64,000 nt of DNA from Bacillota bacterium (GCA_023460795.1 JAEWPC010000071.1:1-64000); one strand, 5' to 3'; shown: positions 35,166 through 45,061, counted from the first letter of the stretch. Made by a program: numbers and translations. Notes: generated by a model not told the origin, from the letters alone.

Positions 35166-36959
35166 GTGTTCCGACTTATGCCGCAAGCCTTCAACAACGT
35201 GAAATTAAGGACGAAGCTGATCGTATCGTTCGTCGCGGTCGTGTTCCTGCCCGTTCTGATCGTCGGCATCTTCCTGACTCGCGAATTGCGCGCCATGACG
35301 CTCGACAACGCGATCGATCAGACGTACACGAACGTTCAGCGCGTCAAAGCGCGAACCGCCGAGCTGATCAACGTCCTGTACGACAGCGCGTACCGAATCG
35401 CGAACAATGAGAAGCTGGAGACCGTGACGAACCGCCGCTACGACTCGACCTACGAGGTCGTAAAAGCATACCGGGAATTCACGGATTTCAACGAGGAGCG
35501 CCGCTTGTACGCGGAGATCGATAACATTCGCCTGTACGTCGATAACGGAACGCTGCTCAACAACTGGGAATTCATTCAGCCTAACGCGGAGATCCAACAT
35601 GCGGATTGGTACATGAACGCGTTCAAATACTTCGGCAACACCGTGAATTGGTATTACTTGAGGGATGAGCGGGACAATCGCAATTACTTAAGCCTCGTGC
35701 GCAAAGTCGCATTCCCGGATTACGCGTCGAGCGGCGTGCTCGTCATGAACGTGAACATGGCGATGCTGACCTCGATCTTGAGGCAGGAATCGTTCGATAC
35801 GATGATCGTGGACGAGAGCGGTACGATCGTCGCCGCCAACCGCACGGATTTAGCCGGCAAAACGCTGTCGGACATCGATCTGGATCCGAACGTCATGACC
35901 GCGAAAGGAAATATGTTCGAGACGGACGTGGAGGGCGTAACGTCACGTGTCTTCGTAGAGCCTTTCGTACCGGAATCGAGCGCTAACGCGCTGCGGATCA
36001 TATCGGTATTTTCCATCGACAATATCGTGAAAGACGCGAACCGGATCAACCATTTGGCGCTGACCGTCATCACGGCAAGCTTATTGATCGCCATCGTTCT
36101 CGTGTTCGGGGTATCGACGATCCTAACGAAACGAATGCTTAGGCTGAGCAAGCACATTTCGAAAGTCGCGACGGGCAATCTGGACATCTCGATCGATATC
36201 GACGGCAAGGACGAGATCGGACAGCTGTCCCGCCAGTTCAACGCGATGGTGTCCAGCATTAACGGGCTCGTCGCCGAAGTACAAGAATCCAACAGACAGA
36301 AAAACCTGCTGGAGTCGAAGCAGAGCGAAATCAAGCTGAAGATGATGGCGAGCCAGATGAATCCCCATTTTCTATATAACGCGCTGGAATCGATCCGGAT
36401 GAAAGCGCACCTGAAGGGCGAGAAAGATATCGCTCAGGTCGTCCGTTTGCTGGGGAAGCTCATGCGCAAAAATCTGGAGGTCGGCCAAGGCCAATCGAGT
36501 CTGGCCGACGAGATCGACATCGTGCGCTGTTATTTGGACATTCAGAAATTCAGATACGAGGATCGTCTGTCCTACGAGCTGCACGTCGATCCGAGCTTGA
36601 CCCGGATGCCGATACCGCCGCTCATCATTCAGCCGCTCGTCGAGAATGCGGTCATCCACGGCTTGGAAGACAAGCTGGATAAAGGCAAGGTCGAGGTTCG
36701 CGTGAGTAAAGCCGGCGGAGTCATGGTCGTCGAAGTCAGCGACGACGGAGTCGGCCTAACGCCGGACAAGCTATCGGATCTGAAGAGGAAGCTCAGCGAT
36801 ACGGAAGACGGCGGCAACCACCGAATCGGCCTGCACAACGTAAATATGCGGATTATTCTATCGTACGGTCCGGAGCACGGTCTCAAGTTCGACAGCAAGC
36901 CGGGAGTCGGAACGCGCGTCTCTTTCACGATACCGATCAAGGAGGATGTCTATGTATAA
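35166..36959 (+). CDS. YesM-type sensor histidine kinase
   Basis: 597 residues, GTG start with GGGAGG upstream. Membrane helix at about 17-40, a large extracellular sensor (about 41-290, dCache-like), second helix about 295-318, HAMP to about 375, then the His_kinase domain with His401 in QMNPHFLYNALESIR and an HATPase domain (VENAVIHGLED, DDGVGL). This class senses extracellular sugars or their binding proteins and controls nearby ABC importers. It overlaps the YesN-type regulator gene and precedes the importer genes. Confidence 0.93.
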   Translation: MFRLMPQAFNNVKLRTKLIVSFVAVVFLPVLIVGIFLTRELRAMTLDNAIDQTYTNVQRVKARTAELINVLYDSAYRIANNEKLETVTNRRYDSTYEVVKAYREFTDFNEERRLYAEIDNIRLYVDNGTLLNNWEFIQPNAEIQHADWYMNAFKYFGNTVNWYYLRDERDNRNYLSLVRKVAFPDYASSGVLVMNVNMAMLTSILRQESFDTMIVDESGTIVAANRTDLAGKTLSDIDLDPNVMTAKGNMFETDVEGVTSRVFVEPFVPESSANALRIISVFSIDNIVKDANRINHLALTVITASLLIAIVLVFGVSTILTKRMLRLSKHISKVATGNLDISIDIDGKDEIGQLSRQFNAMVSSINGLVAEVQESNRQKNLLESKQSEIKLKMMASQMNPHFLYNALESIRMKAHLKGEKDIAQVVRLLGKLMRKNLEVGQGQSSLADEIDIVRCYLDIQKFRYEDRLSYELHVDPSLTRMPIPPLIIQPLVENAVIHGLEDKLDKGKVEVRVSKAGGVMVVEVSDDGVGLTPDKLSDLKRKLSDTEDGGNHRIGLHNVNMRIILSYGPEHGLKFDSKPGVGTRVSFTIPIKEDVYV

Positions 36960-38481
36960 AGTACTGATCGTCGATGACGAACCGCGGATTAGAGACGGGC
37001 TAGCTACGCTTATCGAATGGGACGAGCTCGGTTTCGTCGTCGTGGATAAGGCTGCGAACGGAATCGATGCATTGAACAAATACAAGCGTCTGGAGCCCGA
37101 TCTCATCATCGCGGATATTCGAATGCCGGAGATGAGCGGGCTAGAGCTCGTGAGAACGATTCGCTCGGCCGGCGGCACGATGCATGTGCTCATCTTGAGC
37201 GGTTATGCGGATTTCGAATACGCGAAGCAAGCGATGACGTTAAGAATCGACGGTTACTTGCTGAAGCCGGTCGACGAGGACGAGCTCATCGAATATCTAG
37301 TGAAGCTGCGAAAAGAACTGGATCAAGAATACGAATACAAGCGGTTGGCGGACCAAGATCGGGGAACGAGTACCGAGGCGGCTATTCTGGCGATGCTCTC
37401 GGAAGAAGGCGCGAGACTCGATCAGCCGCAGGCGATCCGCGAATGGGACGCGTTCGAGGTCGTGCTGATCAGGCCGCACGGGCTCGTTACGGAAGAAGCC
37501 ATGGCCTATGCGCAGATCCGCAAAAACTTAGAAGAGAAGTTCGAACCGACGGGGCGAGGCATCGTCTTCTCCATAGAGCCTTATATCGGATTGCTGCTGC
37601 CCGGGGGCACGCACGAAGAATGGAGCCGGCGTCTGCTGCATCAAGACGTCATGGCGGCATGCGCCGAGCATGCGAACGATTTCACGGCGTCAGCGGGCCG
37701 TCCCGTAACCGACTGGACGGAGCTGAGAAGCTCTTACGTCTCCGCGCTGGATCTCATGAGGCGCCGCTTCTTCCTGGACAGCGAGACGATCGCCACTGCC
37801 GAATCGGATACGTCATTCGTTCCGAATGCCCAAGAGGGCATGAACGTACATGCTTGGGACGGAGAAGCGGTCGCGCAGAAGCTGTATCTAGCGCTAGATA
37901 TCGGAAGCCGCGAATCGATCGAACAGCTGGCCTGGGAGACGGCGAAGGCGTTGATCGGGCGCGGTAGCGGAGAGACCGAGTTCAAATCCGAGTTCGTGCA
38001 GCTGCTGTCGGTCGTGCTCGACAAGCTTTCCTCCGGCCGCCCGGAATTCAATACCCGGGAGTACCGGGCAAGGCTGCTGGACTTATATGCGGAACTTCGT
38101 TACCGTTCTTTCCTACATCGAATCGTCGGCATTCTCGTCGATATCGCCGGGTCGATCGACAGCTCGTCCAGCCGTTCGCAAATCGCCCGCATGATCGACT
38201 TGATCCAGCGCAACTACAGCGAAAACCTGAAGCTGGAGAAACTCGCGGAGCTGTTCAATTACAATAGCGCCTACCTAGGGAAGCTGTTCAAGAGCGAGAC
38301 TGGCGAGCATTTCAACACCTATTTGGACAAAGTCCGGATCGAGCATGCCAAGGCGCTATTGGAGCAGGGGATGAAGGTATATCAAGTCGCGGACAAGGTC
38401 GGTTACGCGAACGTCGACTATTTTCATGCGAAATTCCGTAAATACGAAGGCGTATCCCCGTCCGCATACAAGAAAAAATAA
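36952..38481 (+). CDS. YesN-type response regulator with AraC DNA-binding domain
   Basis: 509 residues. Receiver domain 1-120 with Asp55 (LIIADIRMPEMSG) and Lys of LLKPVDE, a long middle domain (about 130-400) typical of YesN proteins, and an AraC-type double helix-turn-helix at the end (LKLEKLAELFNYNSAYLGKLFKSE, VADKVGYANVDYFHAKFRKYEGVSP). ATG 36952 is 6 bp after AAGGAGG; ATG 36946 abuts that site. It overlaps the kinase stop. Expected to activate the ABC importer genes that follow 165 bp downstream. Confidence 0.93.
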   Translation: MYKVLIVDDEPRIRDGLATLIEWDELGFVVVDKAANGIDALNKYKRLEPDLIIADIRMPEMSGLELVRTIRSAGGTMHVLILSGYADFEYAKQAMTLRIDGYLLKPVDEDELIEYLVKLRKELDQEYEYKRLADQDRGTSTEAAILAMLSEEGARLDQPQAIREWDAFEVVLIRPHGLVTEEAMAYAQIRKNLEEKFEPTGRGIVFSIEPYIGLLLPGGTHEEWSRRLLHQDVMAACAEHANDFTASAGRPVTDWTELRSSYVSALDLMRRRFFLDSETIATAESDTSFVPNAQEGMNVHAWDGEAVAQKLYLALDIGSRESIEQLAWETAKALIGRGSGETEFKSEFVQLLSVVLDKLSSGRPEFNTREYRARLLDLYAELRYRSFLHRIVGILVDIAGSIDSSSSRSQIARMIDLIQRNYSENLKLEKLAELFNYNSAYLGKLFKSETGEHFNTYLDKVRIEHAKALLEQGMKVYQVADKVGYANVDYFHAKFRKYEGVSPSAYKKK

Positions 38482-38646
38482 AGCTTCATGGACGAGAGGG
38501 TGCGGTTATGGCCACAATGCCGCTAGCTTGAATCCGCTTACACTAATTTTTATATGATTTTGCGTCCAATCCTTCGGGTAGTTCCCGCGTTCGGCATGGG
38601 CTAACATTAAGGCATGCAGCAAAGGCAACACAGCAGGAGGGATCAA

Positions 38647-39603
38647 ATGAAAGCGATCACAATTGACGGAGAACGGCAAGTACGCCGGGATAAGGGCCAG
38701 TTCTGGAGAACGTTCCTGCGCAACAAGTACTTGTGGGCGATGTCGCTGCCGTTCGTCTTGTGGGTATTCGTGTTCAGCTACTATCCGTTATGGGGCTGGA
38801 CGATGGCTTTTCAGAAGTACAAGCCCGCGTTATCGTTCGGCGAGCAGAAGTGGGTAGGCTTCGACCATTTCAAGACGCTGTTCCATGACGATACGTTCTA
38901 TCAAGTGCTTCGCAACACGCTCGCCATGAGTTTCATGGGCATTATAGCCGGATTCCTTGTGCCGATCATCTTCGCGATCATGCTCAATGAAATCAAAAGC
39001 ATGGCATTCAAGCGCGTCGCGCAAACGGTTTCTTACTTGCCCCACTTCGTATCGTGGGTCGTCGTCGCGGGTCTCGTGACGAAGATGCTCTCGACCGATC
39101 ACGGCGCGGTCAACGATTTCCTGATGTGGCTCGGCGTCATTAACGAACCGATTCAGTTCATGGCTAAAGGCGAGCTGTTCTGGGGTATCGTTACGGTGTC
39201 CGACGTGTGGAAGGAAATGGGATGGAACACGATCATCTACCTGGCGGCGATCGCGGGTATCGGACCGGAGCTGTACGAAGCGGCCAAAGTGGACGGCGCG
39301 AGCCGGCTCAGACAAATCTGGCACATCACGTTGCCGGGTATCCGCACGACGATCGTCATCTTGCTGATCATGTCGATCGGCCACTTGATCCAAATCGGCT
39401 TCGAGAAACAATTCCTGCTCGGCAACAACCTCGTCAGAGATTATTCGCAAGTGCTCGACCTATACTCGCTTGAGTACGGTTTGCAGATGAGCCGTTACTC
39501 GTTCGGTACGGCGATTAATATCTTTAACTCCGTCGTCAGCATCATCCTGTTGTTCGCGGCGAACGGTCTGTTCAAACGCATTACGAAAGAAAGCATCATG
39601 TAA
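38647..39603 (+). CDS. Carbohydrate ABC transporter permease (LplB family)
   Basis: 318 residues with six membrane helices and the EAA loop (ELYEAAKVDGASRLRQIWHITLPGI) that docks the ATPase. ATG 38647 has AGGAGGGATC before it; the frame is open from 38614 without a good site. It is the first of three importer genes (permease, permease, binding protein). As in most such Paenibacillaceae loci, no ATPase gene is present, so a shared MsmX-type ATPase elsewhere is expected to power it. Confidence 0.92.
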   Translation: MKAITIDGERQVRRDKGQFWRTFLRNKYLWAMSLPFVLWVFVFSYYPLWGWTMAFQKYKPALSFGEQKWVGFDHFKTLFHDDTFYQVLRNTLAMSFMGIIAGFLVPIIFAIMLNEIKSMAFKRVAQTVSYLPHFVSWVVVAGLVTKMLSTDHGAVNDFLMWLGVINEPIQFMAKGELFWGIVTVSDVWKEMGWNTIIYLAAIAGIGPELYEAAKVDGASRLRQIWHITLPGIRTTIVILLIMSIGHLIQIGFEKQFLLGNNLVRDYSQVLDLYSLEYGLQMSRYSFGTAINIFNSVVSIILLFAANGLFKRITKESIM

Positions 39604-39617
39604 GGAGGCGTGCCGAT

Positions 39618-40526
39618 ATGTCAACGAAGAAAACCCTGATGGGCACGCCGATGTCGGACCGGATATTCAACTTCGTCGTTTACGTCTTCGTTATCGGCGT
39701 AATGATCGTGACGTTGTACCCGTTCCTGAACGTGCTCGCGCTATCTTTCAACGATTCCATCGACAGCGTGCGCGGCGGGATTACGATCTACCCTCGCGAA
39801 TTTACGCTTCGAAACTACGATCTTATTTTCTCGTTCTCGAGTCTACTGACCGGCTTCAAAATATCCGTGCTGCGAACGGTTATCGGCACGATCGTCGGTC
39901 TGATCAGCGCATCGATGCTGGCTTACACGCTGAGCCGTCCGGATTTCCAGGGCCGCAGATTCGTGTCCGTGTATCTCGCGCTTACGATGTACGTCTCGGG
40001 CGGTCTCATCCCGTTCTACTTCCTGATTAAGGATCTGCACATGATGAACACCTTCGCGGTGTACATTATCCCGGGTCTGGTAAGCGCGTTCAACGTATTC
40101 ATCATCCGTTCGTTCATGGATACGATTCCGTACGCCCTGCAAGAGTCGGCCAAGCTGGACGGCGCCAACGACTTCACGATTTACTGGCGGATCATCCTGC
40201 CGATGTCGAAGCCGGCGCTGGCGACGATCGCGCTGTTCTTGGCGGTCGGACAATGGAACGCTTGGTTCGATACGTACTTGTACAACGGTTCCAACGAATC
40301 TCTCACGACGCTGCAATTCGAGCTTATGAAAGTGCTGCAGAGCACGACGTCCGGCAACAACGCGGATATTCATAATCCGAACCTCACGCAGGTCATGTCC
40401 ACGGTATCGCCGGAGTCGGTGAAGATGGCGATTACAATCGTCGTCACGCTGCCGATCCTGCTCGTGTACCCGTTCCTTCAACGCTACTTCGTGAAGGGCA
40501 TGACGCTTGGCGCCGTCAAAGGTTAA
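39618..40526 (+). CDS. Carbohydrate ABC transporter permease (YtcP family)
   Basis: 302 residues, second permease of the importer. Six membrane helices and the EAA motif (LQESAKLDGANDFTIYWRIILPMSKP). It starts 14 bp after the first permease with AGGAGG before the ATG. Together with the LplB-type partner and the lipoprotein at 40615 it would import large oligosaccharides. Confidence 0.92.
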   Translation: MSTKKTLMGTPMSDRIFNFVVYVFVIGVMIVTLYPFLNVLALSFNDSIDSVRGGITIYPREFTLRNYDLIFSFSSLLTGFKISVLRTVIGTIVGLISASMLAYTLSRPDFQGRRFVSVYLALTMYVSGGLIPFYFLIKDLHMMNTFAVYIIPGLVSAFNVFIIRSFMDTIPYALQESAKLDGANDFTIYWRIILPMSKPALATIALFLAVGQWNAWFDTYLYNGSNESLTTLQFELMKVLQSTTSGNNADIHNPNLTQVMSTVSPESVKMAITIVVTLPILLVYPFLQRYFVKGMTLGAVKG

Positions 40527-40614
40527 TGCCAACCTAGGCGCTACGAACAACGGTATGAATGGGGCAATCCCGTTTCTACAATATAGCTTCTTACACGATA
40601 CAGGAGGGTTACAC

Positions 40615-42333
40615 ATGAAACGAGAGATGAAGTGGTCAGGTCTCGTCCTGACGACGACGTTGTTCGCCGGTCTGCTCGCAGCTTGCGGCAATAACAACGA
40701 CAATGCGGGCAACGCAAGCCCAAGCGCTTCGGCTAATCCGTCCGCGACGAGCAGCTCCGAGGAGAACCTCAAGCCGCTGACCATGACGTTCTACAGCGAA
40801 GATCCGAATCCGAACTGGGCGAACATGCAAGACGAAGTCGGTAAAGCGCTCACCGCGAAGACCGGCATCACGCTCGACGCTGAATACGCCGTCGGCGACC
40901 CTGTACAGAAGTCTTCCCTGATCGCGGCAAGCGGAGAGTATCCGGACCTGATCAGCGCTAAGCAAAGCATCAGCAAATTCGTCGACGCGGGCGCCGTCCT
41001 CGACTTGACGGATTTGATCGACCAATACGCTCCTAACATCAAGAAAGTATTCGAAGGCCAAATGGGCCGCTTGAAATACAGCGAAGACGATCCTGCCATC
41101 TATGTTATTCCTTCCTACAGCACGGTAGGCCAACAATACTTCAACGCAGGCGGCGGTTTTGAACTGCAGCACCGCGTCGTGAAGGAGCTTGGCTATCCGC
41201 AAATCAAGACGGTCGCCGACTTCGAGAAAGCGATCAAAGATTACTTGAAGCTTCATCCGAAAGACGAGAACGGCAACCCGAACATCGGCTTGTCCCTGAA
41301 CGCCGACGACTGGCATATGTACATCTCCGTTACGAACCCTGCGTTCCTGGCGACAGGCGGCGCGGATGACGGCGAGTTCCACATCGACGTCGACACGACG
41401 GAAGTCACATACCACTTCCGTCGTCCTGAAGAGAAGGAATACTTCCGCTGGTTGAACCACATGAACGCGGAAGGCTTGCTCGACAAAGAAAGTTTCGTTC
41501 AGAAGTACGACCAATACAAAGCGAAAATCGCTACAGGCCGCGTTCTCGGCTTGATCGACCAAGACTGGGATTACGGCGACGGCGAGAAAGCGCTGAAAGC
41601 GGAAGGCAAATTCGAATACGGCTACGGCCACTATCCGGTAACGCTGACAGAGGAGTACAAGGAAGCATCGTTCTGGCCAACCGGCTTCATGGCGGGCAAC
41701 GGCGTGTCGATCTCCAAAGACAACCCGGATCCGGTTCGCGCGATCAAGTTCCTGGACTACCTCGCTTCCGACGAAGGCCAAGTTCTGATGAACTGGGGTA
41801 TCGAAGGCAAGCACTACAACGTGGTCGACGGCAAACGCGTTATTCCTGCAGACGTGAACAACAGCAAAATCAACGATGCTACGAATTTCCAGAAAACTTC
41901 GGGCATCGGCAACTACAACCTGCTGTCCGCTCACTACGGCGACGGCGTGAAAGACCCTACCGGCAACTACTATACGACGAACTTCCCTGAGCAAATCGTA
42001 GCCGGCTTCAACGACATCGAGAAAGAAACGCTCGCGGCTTACGGCGCGACGACTTGGAGAGACCTGTTCCCGAAAGAAGAAGAGTTCAAAGTTCGTCCTT
42101 GGGGCGCATCCTGGAACATTCCGGTTCCGACGGAAAGCGAATCCGTCGTCCTCGAGAAGAAGCTGCAGGATATTACGTGGAAACGCATCCCGCAAGCGAT
42201 CTTGGCAAAACCGGAAGAATTCGATAAAATTTGGGATGAATACCAAAAAGAACTCGTCGCGGCTAACGTTGAGAAAGCGGAAGATCTCCGCGAAGAGCTT
42301 GTGAAAGCACGCGTTAGAATGTGGAGCGAATAA
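40615..42333 (+). CDS. Extracellular solute-binding lipoprotein of the sugar ABC importer
   Basis: 572 residues. Signal peptide ends in the lipobox LLAAC (Cys24), then a low-complexity Asn/Ala/Ser linker and a family 1 solute-binding fold (LplA-like; about 530-590 residues is usual for this group). ATG 40615 has CAGGAGGG before it; in-frame codons upstream overlap the permease gene. It captures the oligosaccharide for the two permeases. A strong terminator follows. The surrounding glycosidases suggest xyloglucan oligosaccharides as ligand. Confidence 0.92.
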   Translation: MKREMKWSGLVLTTTLFAGLLAACGNNNDNAGNASPSASANPSATSSSEENLKPLTMTFYSEDPNPNWANMQDEVGKALTAKTGITLDAEYAVGDPVQKSSLIAASGEYPDLISAKQSISKFVDAGAVLDLTDLIDQYAPNIKKVFEGQMGRLKYSEDDPAIYVIPSYSTVGQQYFNAGGGFELQHRVVKELGYPQIKTVADFEKAIKDYLKLHPKDENGNPNIGLSLNADDWHMYISVTNPAFLATGGADDGEFHIDVDTTEVTYHFRRPEEKEYFRWLNHMNAEGLLDKESFVQKYDQYKAKIATGRVLGLIDQDWDYGDGEKALKAEGKFEYGYGHYPVTLTEEYKEASFWPTGFMAGNGVSISKDNPDPVRAIKFLDYLASDEGQVLMNWGIEGKHYNVVDGKRVIPADVNNSKINDATNFQKTSGIGNYNLLSAHYGDGVKDPTGNYYTTNFPEQIVAGFNDIEKETLAAYGATTWRDLFPKEEEFKVRPWGASWNIPVPTESESVVLEKKLQDITWKRIPQAILAKPEEFDKIWDEYQKELVAANVEKAEDLREELVKARVRMWSE

Positions 42334-42350
42334 TCTAGTTCGAAATGAAG

Positions 42351-42379
42351 AGAGAGCCCGTCTTACGCGGGCTCTCTTT
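42351..42379 (+). terminator. Rho-independent terminator after the importer genes
   Basis: AGAGAGCCCG (42351-42360) pairs with CGGGCTCTCT (42368-42377), 7-nt loop, then TTC. The fucosidase gene begins right after, so part of transcription may read through. Confidence 0.8.
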
Positions 42380-42401
42380 CGCATAGGAGGCGGTACATAA
42401 G

Positions 42402-44747
42402 ATGGAGCGACTATGGTATAGCAAACCGGCGTCGATATGGGAAGAAGCGCTGCCGATCGGCAACGGAAGGCTCGGCGGGATGGTATACGGCGGCGTGGAC
42501 TCGGAACGGATCGAGCTGAACGAGGATACGTTATGGTCGGGATTTCCCCGCGATCCGATCAGTTACGAGGCGCAAAGGCATCTGGCGAAGGCGAGAGAGC
42601 TCGTATTCGCGGGCAAGGTCGTAGAGGCGCAGCGGCTGATCGGAGACCGAATGCTTGGGCGAGACGTGGAGGCTTACTTACCTCTCGGTTCGATATCGGT
42701 ATCGCATGTTGGCGAGGTTGTAGGCGCCACGGAATATCGGCGTGAATTGGATATCGAGCGAGGCGTCGCCGCCGTACGATACGAGCGTGCCGGAAGGTCG
42801 GTAACGAGCGAGATGTTCTCCAGCGTCCCCGACCAAGCGGTCGTCATTCGATACGAGGCGTCCGGGGGAACGCTGGATCTGAACGTAACTCTGGATTCGA
42901 AGCTTACCTACACCGTAGAAGGAATAGGCGACCGGGCGCTCCTGCTTAAGGGCCGGGCGCCGACCCATATCGCGGACAATTACAGGGGCGACCACCCGAT
43001 GCCCGTGCTGTACGAGGAAGGGAGAGGGCTGACGTTCGAGGCCCGCCTATCCGTTCGTACGGATGGTACTTGCGAGACGGATGATCGCGGCATGCTGGCG
43101 GTTCGCGGCGCGAAATGGCTGACGATCATCGTCGTCGCCGAAACCGGATTCGCGGGTTATGATTCTGCGCCGAACGAGGAAGCGATGGCTTCGCGTAACG
43201 CGAAGAGGCTTCGAGCGGCTTCGGAGCGCAGCTACGAATCGCTTAAAGAGCGACACGTTACGGAACACCGCGAGTTGTTCAATCGGGTAGCCTTCAAACT
43301 CGGCCAGGCGAGCGACGAATTGTCGGCTCTGCCGACGGACGAGCGCCTGGTTCGCTATCAGGGCGGAGAATCGGATCTGACTCTAGAAGCGCTATACTAC
43401 CAATACGGGCGGTACTTGCTCATGGCGTCTTCCCGTCCGGGCACTCAGCCGGCGAACCTTCAGGGCATATGGAACCCCCATGTGCAGCCGCCTTGGTTCA
43501 GCGATTACACGGTTAACATTAATACGCAGATGAACTATTGGCCAGCCGAGATCGCCGGCCTCGGCGAATGTCACGAGCCCCTGTTCGATATGCTTGAACA
43601 GCTGAGCGTAACCGGCGCGCGGACGGCGACGATCCATTACGGCTGCCGCGGATGGACGACGCATCATAACGTCGACCTGTGGCGTTCGTCGACGCCGACC
43701 GGCGGGCATCCGATGTGGGCGTTCTGGCCGCTCGGCGGCGCCTGGTTGGTACGGCATCTGTGGGAACGGCATGCGTTCACGGGGGATATGGACTTCTTGC
43801 GGGAGCGGGCGTTCCCGATCATGAAGGGAGCGGCGCTATTCTGCTTGGACTGGCTCGTCGAAGGTCCGGACGGTTTTCTCGTCACCAATCCTTCCACCTC
43901 CCCGGAGAACGAATTCTTGACGGATGACGGCGAGCGATGCAGCGTGACGATGGCTTCCACGATGGATATCGCGATCATTCGCGAGCTGCTTCGCAGCTGC
44001 CTCGAAGCGATCTCGCTGCTCGGCGGCGAGGACGGGTTACGCGCGGAATTGATAGGTTCTCTCGCAAGACTGCCGGACTACAAGATCGGCCGATACGGGC
44101 AAATTCAAGAATGGTACGCGGACTACGAAGAAGCAGAGCCCGGACACCGTCACGTCTCGCATCTGTACGGCCTGTACCCGGGCAACCAAATCCACGAGGG
44201 TACGCCGGAGCTGTTCGCGGCCGCGGCGAAGACGCTGGAACGACGGCTGACCCACGGCGGCGGACATACCGGCTGGAGCTGCGCATGGCTGATCAATCTG
44301 TTCGCGAGGCTCAAGGACGGGGAGCAGGCATACGGCGCGGTGCGAACGCTGCTCGCCAAGTCCACGTATCCGAACTTGTTCGACGCGCATCCGCCGTTCC
44401 AGATCGACGGCAACTTCGGCGGCACGGCAGGCATGACGGAGCTGTTGCTGCAGTCTCAGCACGGCGTGCTGGAACTGCTGCCGACGCTGCCGGAAGCGTG
44501 GAGCGAAGGCGCGATCAGCGGCTTGCGCGCGCGAGGAGGCTACGGCGTCGACATCGCCTGGCACGGTGGCAAGCTGTCGCAGGCGACGATCCGCGCCGAT
44601 CGCGACGGAACGTGCCGCGTTCGCCGCGGCGACTCCGCTTTGGTCGTGACGGACGAAGCGGGAGCGGTATTGTCGACGTCGACGGGTACCGGGGAACTGC
44701 GTTTCGCAGTTGTGGCAGGAGGCGTCTATTCCGTTGCGCTGGCGTAA
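42402..44747 (+). CDS. Alpha-L-fucosidase, glycoside hydrolase family 95
   Basis: 781 residues, without signal peptide, so cytoplasmic. GH95 enzymes remove alpha-1,2-linked fucose (some members alpha-1,2-L-galactose) by inversion. The key residues of the Bifidobacterium AfcA model are present: Asn372 and Asn374 in VNINTQMNYW, the general acid Glu502 in TSPENEF, and Asp669 in FQIDGNFGGTAG. AGGAGG precedes the ATG. In this locus the substrate is probably the fucosyl-galactose cap of xyloglucan side chains. Confidence 0.94.
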   Translation: MERLWYSKPASIWEEALPIGNGRLGGMVYGGVDSERIELNEDTLWSGFPRDPISYEAQRHLAKARELVFAGKVVEAQRLIGDRMLGRDVEAYLPLGSISVSHVGEVVGATEYRRELDIERGVAAVRYERAGRSVTSEMFSSVPDQAVVIRYEASGGTLDLNVTLDSKLTYTVEGIGDRALLLKGRAPTHIADNYRGDHPMPVLYEEGRGLTFEARLSVRTDGTCETDDRGMLAVRGAKWLTIIVVAETGFAGYDSAPNEEAMASRNAKRLRAASERSYESLKERHVTEHRELFNRVAFKLGQASDELSALPTDERLVRYQGGESDLTLEALYYQYGRYLLMASSRPGTQPANLQGIWNPHVQPPWFSDYTVNINTQMNYWPAEIAGLGECHEPLFDMLEQLSVTGARTATIHYGCRGWTTHHNVDLWRSSTPTGGHPMWAFWPLGGAWLVRHLWERHAFTGDMDFLRERAFPIMKGAALFCLDWLVEGPDGFLVTNPSTSPENEFLTDDGERCSVTMASTMDIAIIRELLRSCLEAISLLGGEDGLRAELIGSLARLPDYKIGRYGQIQEWYADYEEAEPGHRHVSHLYGLYPGNQIHEGTPELFAAAAKTLERRLTHGGGHTGWSCAWLINLFARLKDGEQAYGAVRTLLAKSTYPNLFDAHPPFQIDGNFGGTAGMTELLLQSQHGVLELLPTLPEAWSEGAISGLRARGGYGVDIAWHGGKLSQATIRADRDGTCRVRRGDSALVVTDEAGAVLSTSTGTGELRFAVVAGGVYSVALA

Positions 44748-44760
44748 GCAGCATCTGGGG

Positions 44761-44804
44761 AAGGATAGAGAGGTGGACGATAGCGTCCGCTTCTCTATCC
44801 TTTT
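44761..44804 (+). terminator. Rho-independent terminator after the fucosidase gene
   Basis: GGATAGAGA (44763-44771) pairs with TCTCTATCC (44792-44800), with an inner GGACG/CGTCC stem, then TTTTC. Confidence 0.88.
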
Positions 44805-44814
44805 CGTTTATTTC

Positions 44815-45001
44815 GAAATAACAACGATTCGCAGTTATTTTATTCATTTAGCGACTCGTCGTCGAAATAACAGCCATTTGCAGTTATTTTAACGTTCGGT
44901 TTATCCGTATTCCCGAATCATAGCAAATAGCTGCTTATAGGTGTTATTTGAAACATTTTGCATGTTGCCTGATAGATTAACTGCAATATGTTGTTATTTT
45001 G
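44815..45001. repeat. Cluster of four short palindromic repeats
   Basis: This covers most of the 314-bp gap between the fucosidase and the DUF3888 gene. Copies: 44815-44842 and 44864-44891 on the plus strand (23 of 28 bases identical), 44924-44950 and 44978-45001 on the minus strand, more diverged. The shared pattern is AAATAAC, about 11 variable bases ending in GCA, then GTTATTT, so each copy is a weak hairpin. Centres are 49-59 bp apart. No open frame or promoter is evident in between. Confidence 0.75.
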
Positions 45002-45061
45002 AAGATGGAGGCTTAAATAGTTAGGAGACAACAGTGTCTAATCCTGTTCGCATGTGTACTG

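Noticed and set aside
35042..35308. N-terminal extension of the GH3 frame
   Set aside because: The frame stays open but crosses the divergent promoter region and the start of the YesM kinase gene; ATG 35041 has a correctly spaced AAGGAG.
38482..38646. Riboswitch or small RNA before the ABC importer genes
   Set aside because: Only short, weak stems are seen and no known riboswitch core; YesN control explains the gap.
40636..42384. Long open frame antisense to the solute-binding protein gene
   Set aside because: Shadow of a highly biased coding gene; no ribosome binding site, and it would cross the terminator at 42351.
44815..45001. CRISPR-like array
   Set aside because: Repeats alternate in orientation, differ from each other and have no cas genes nearby.
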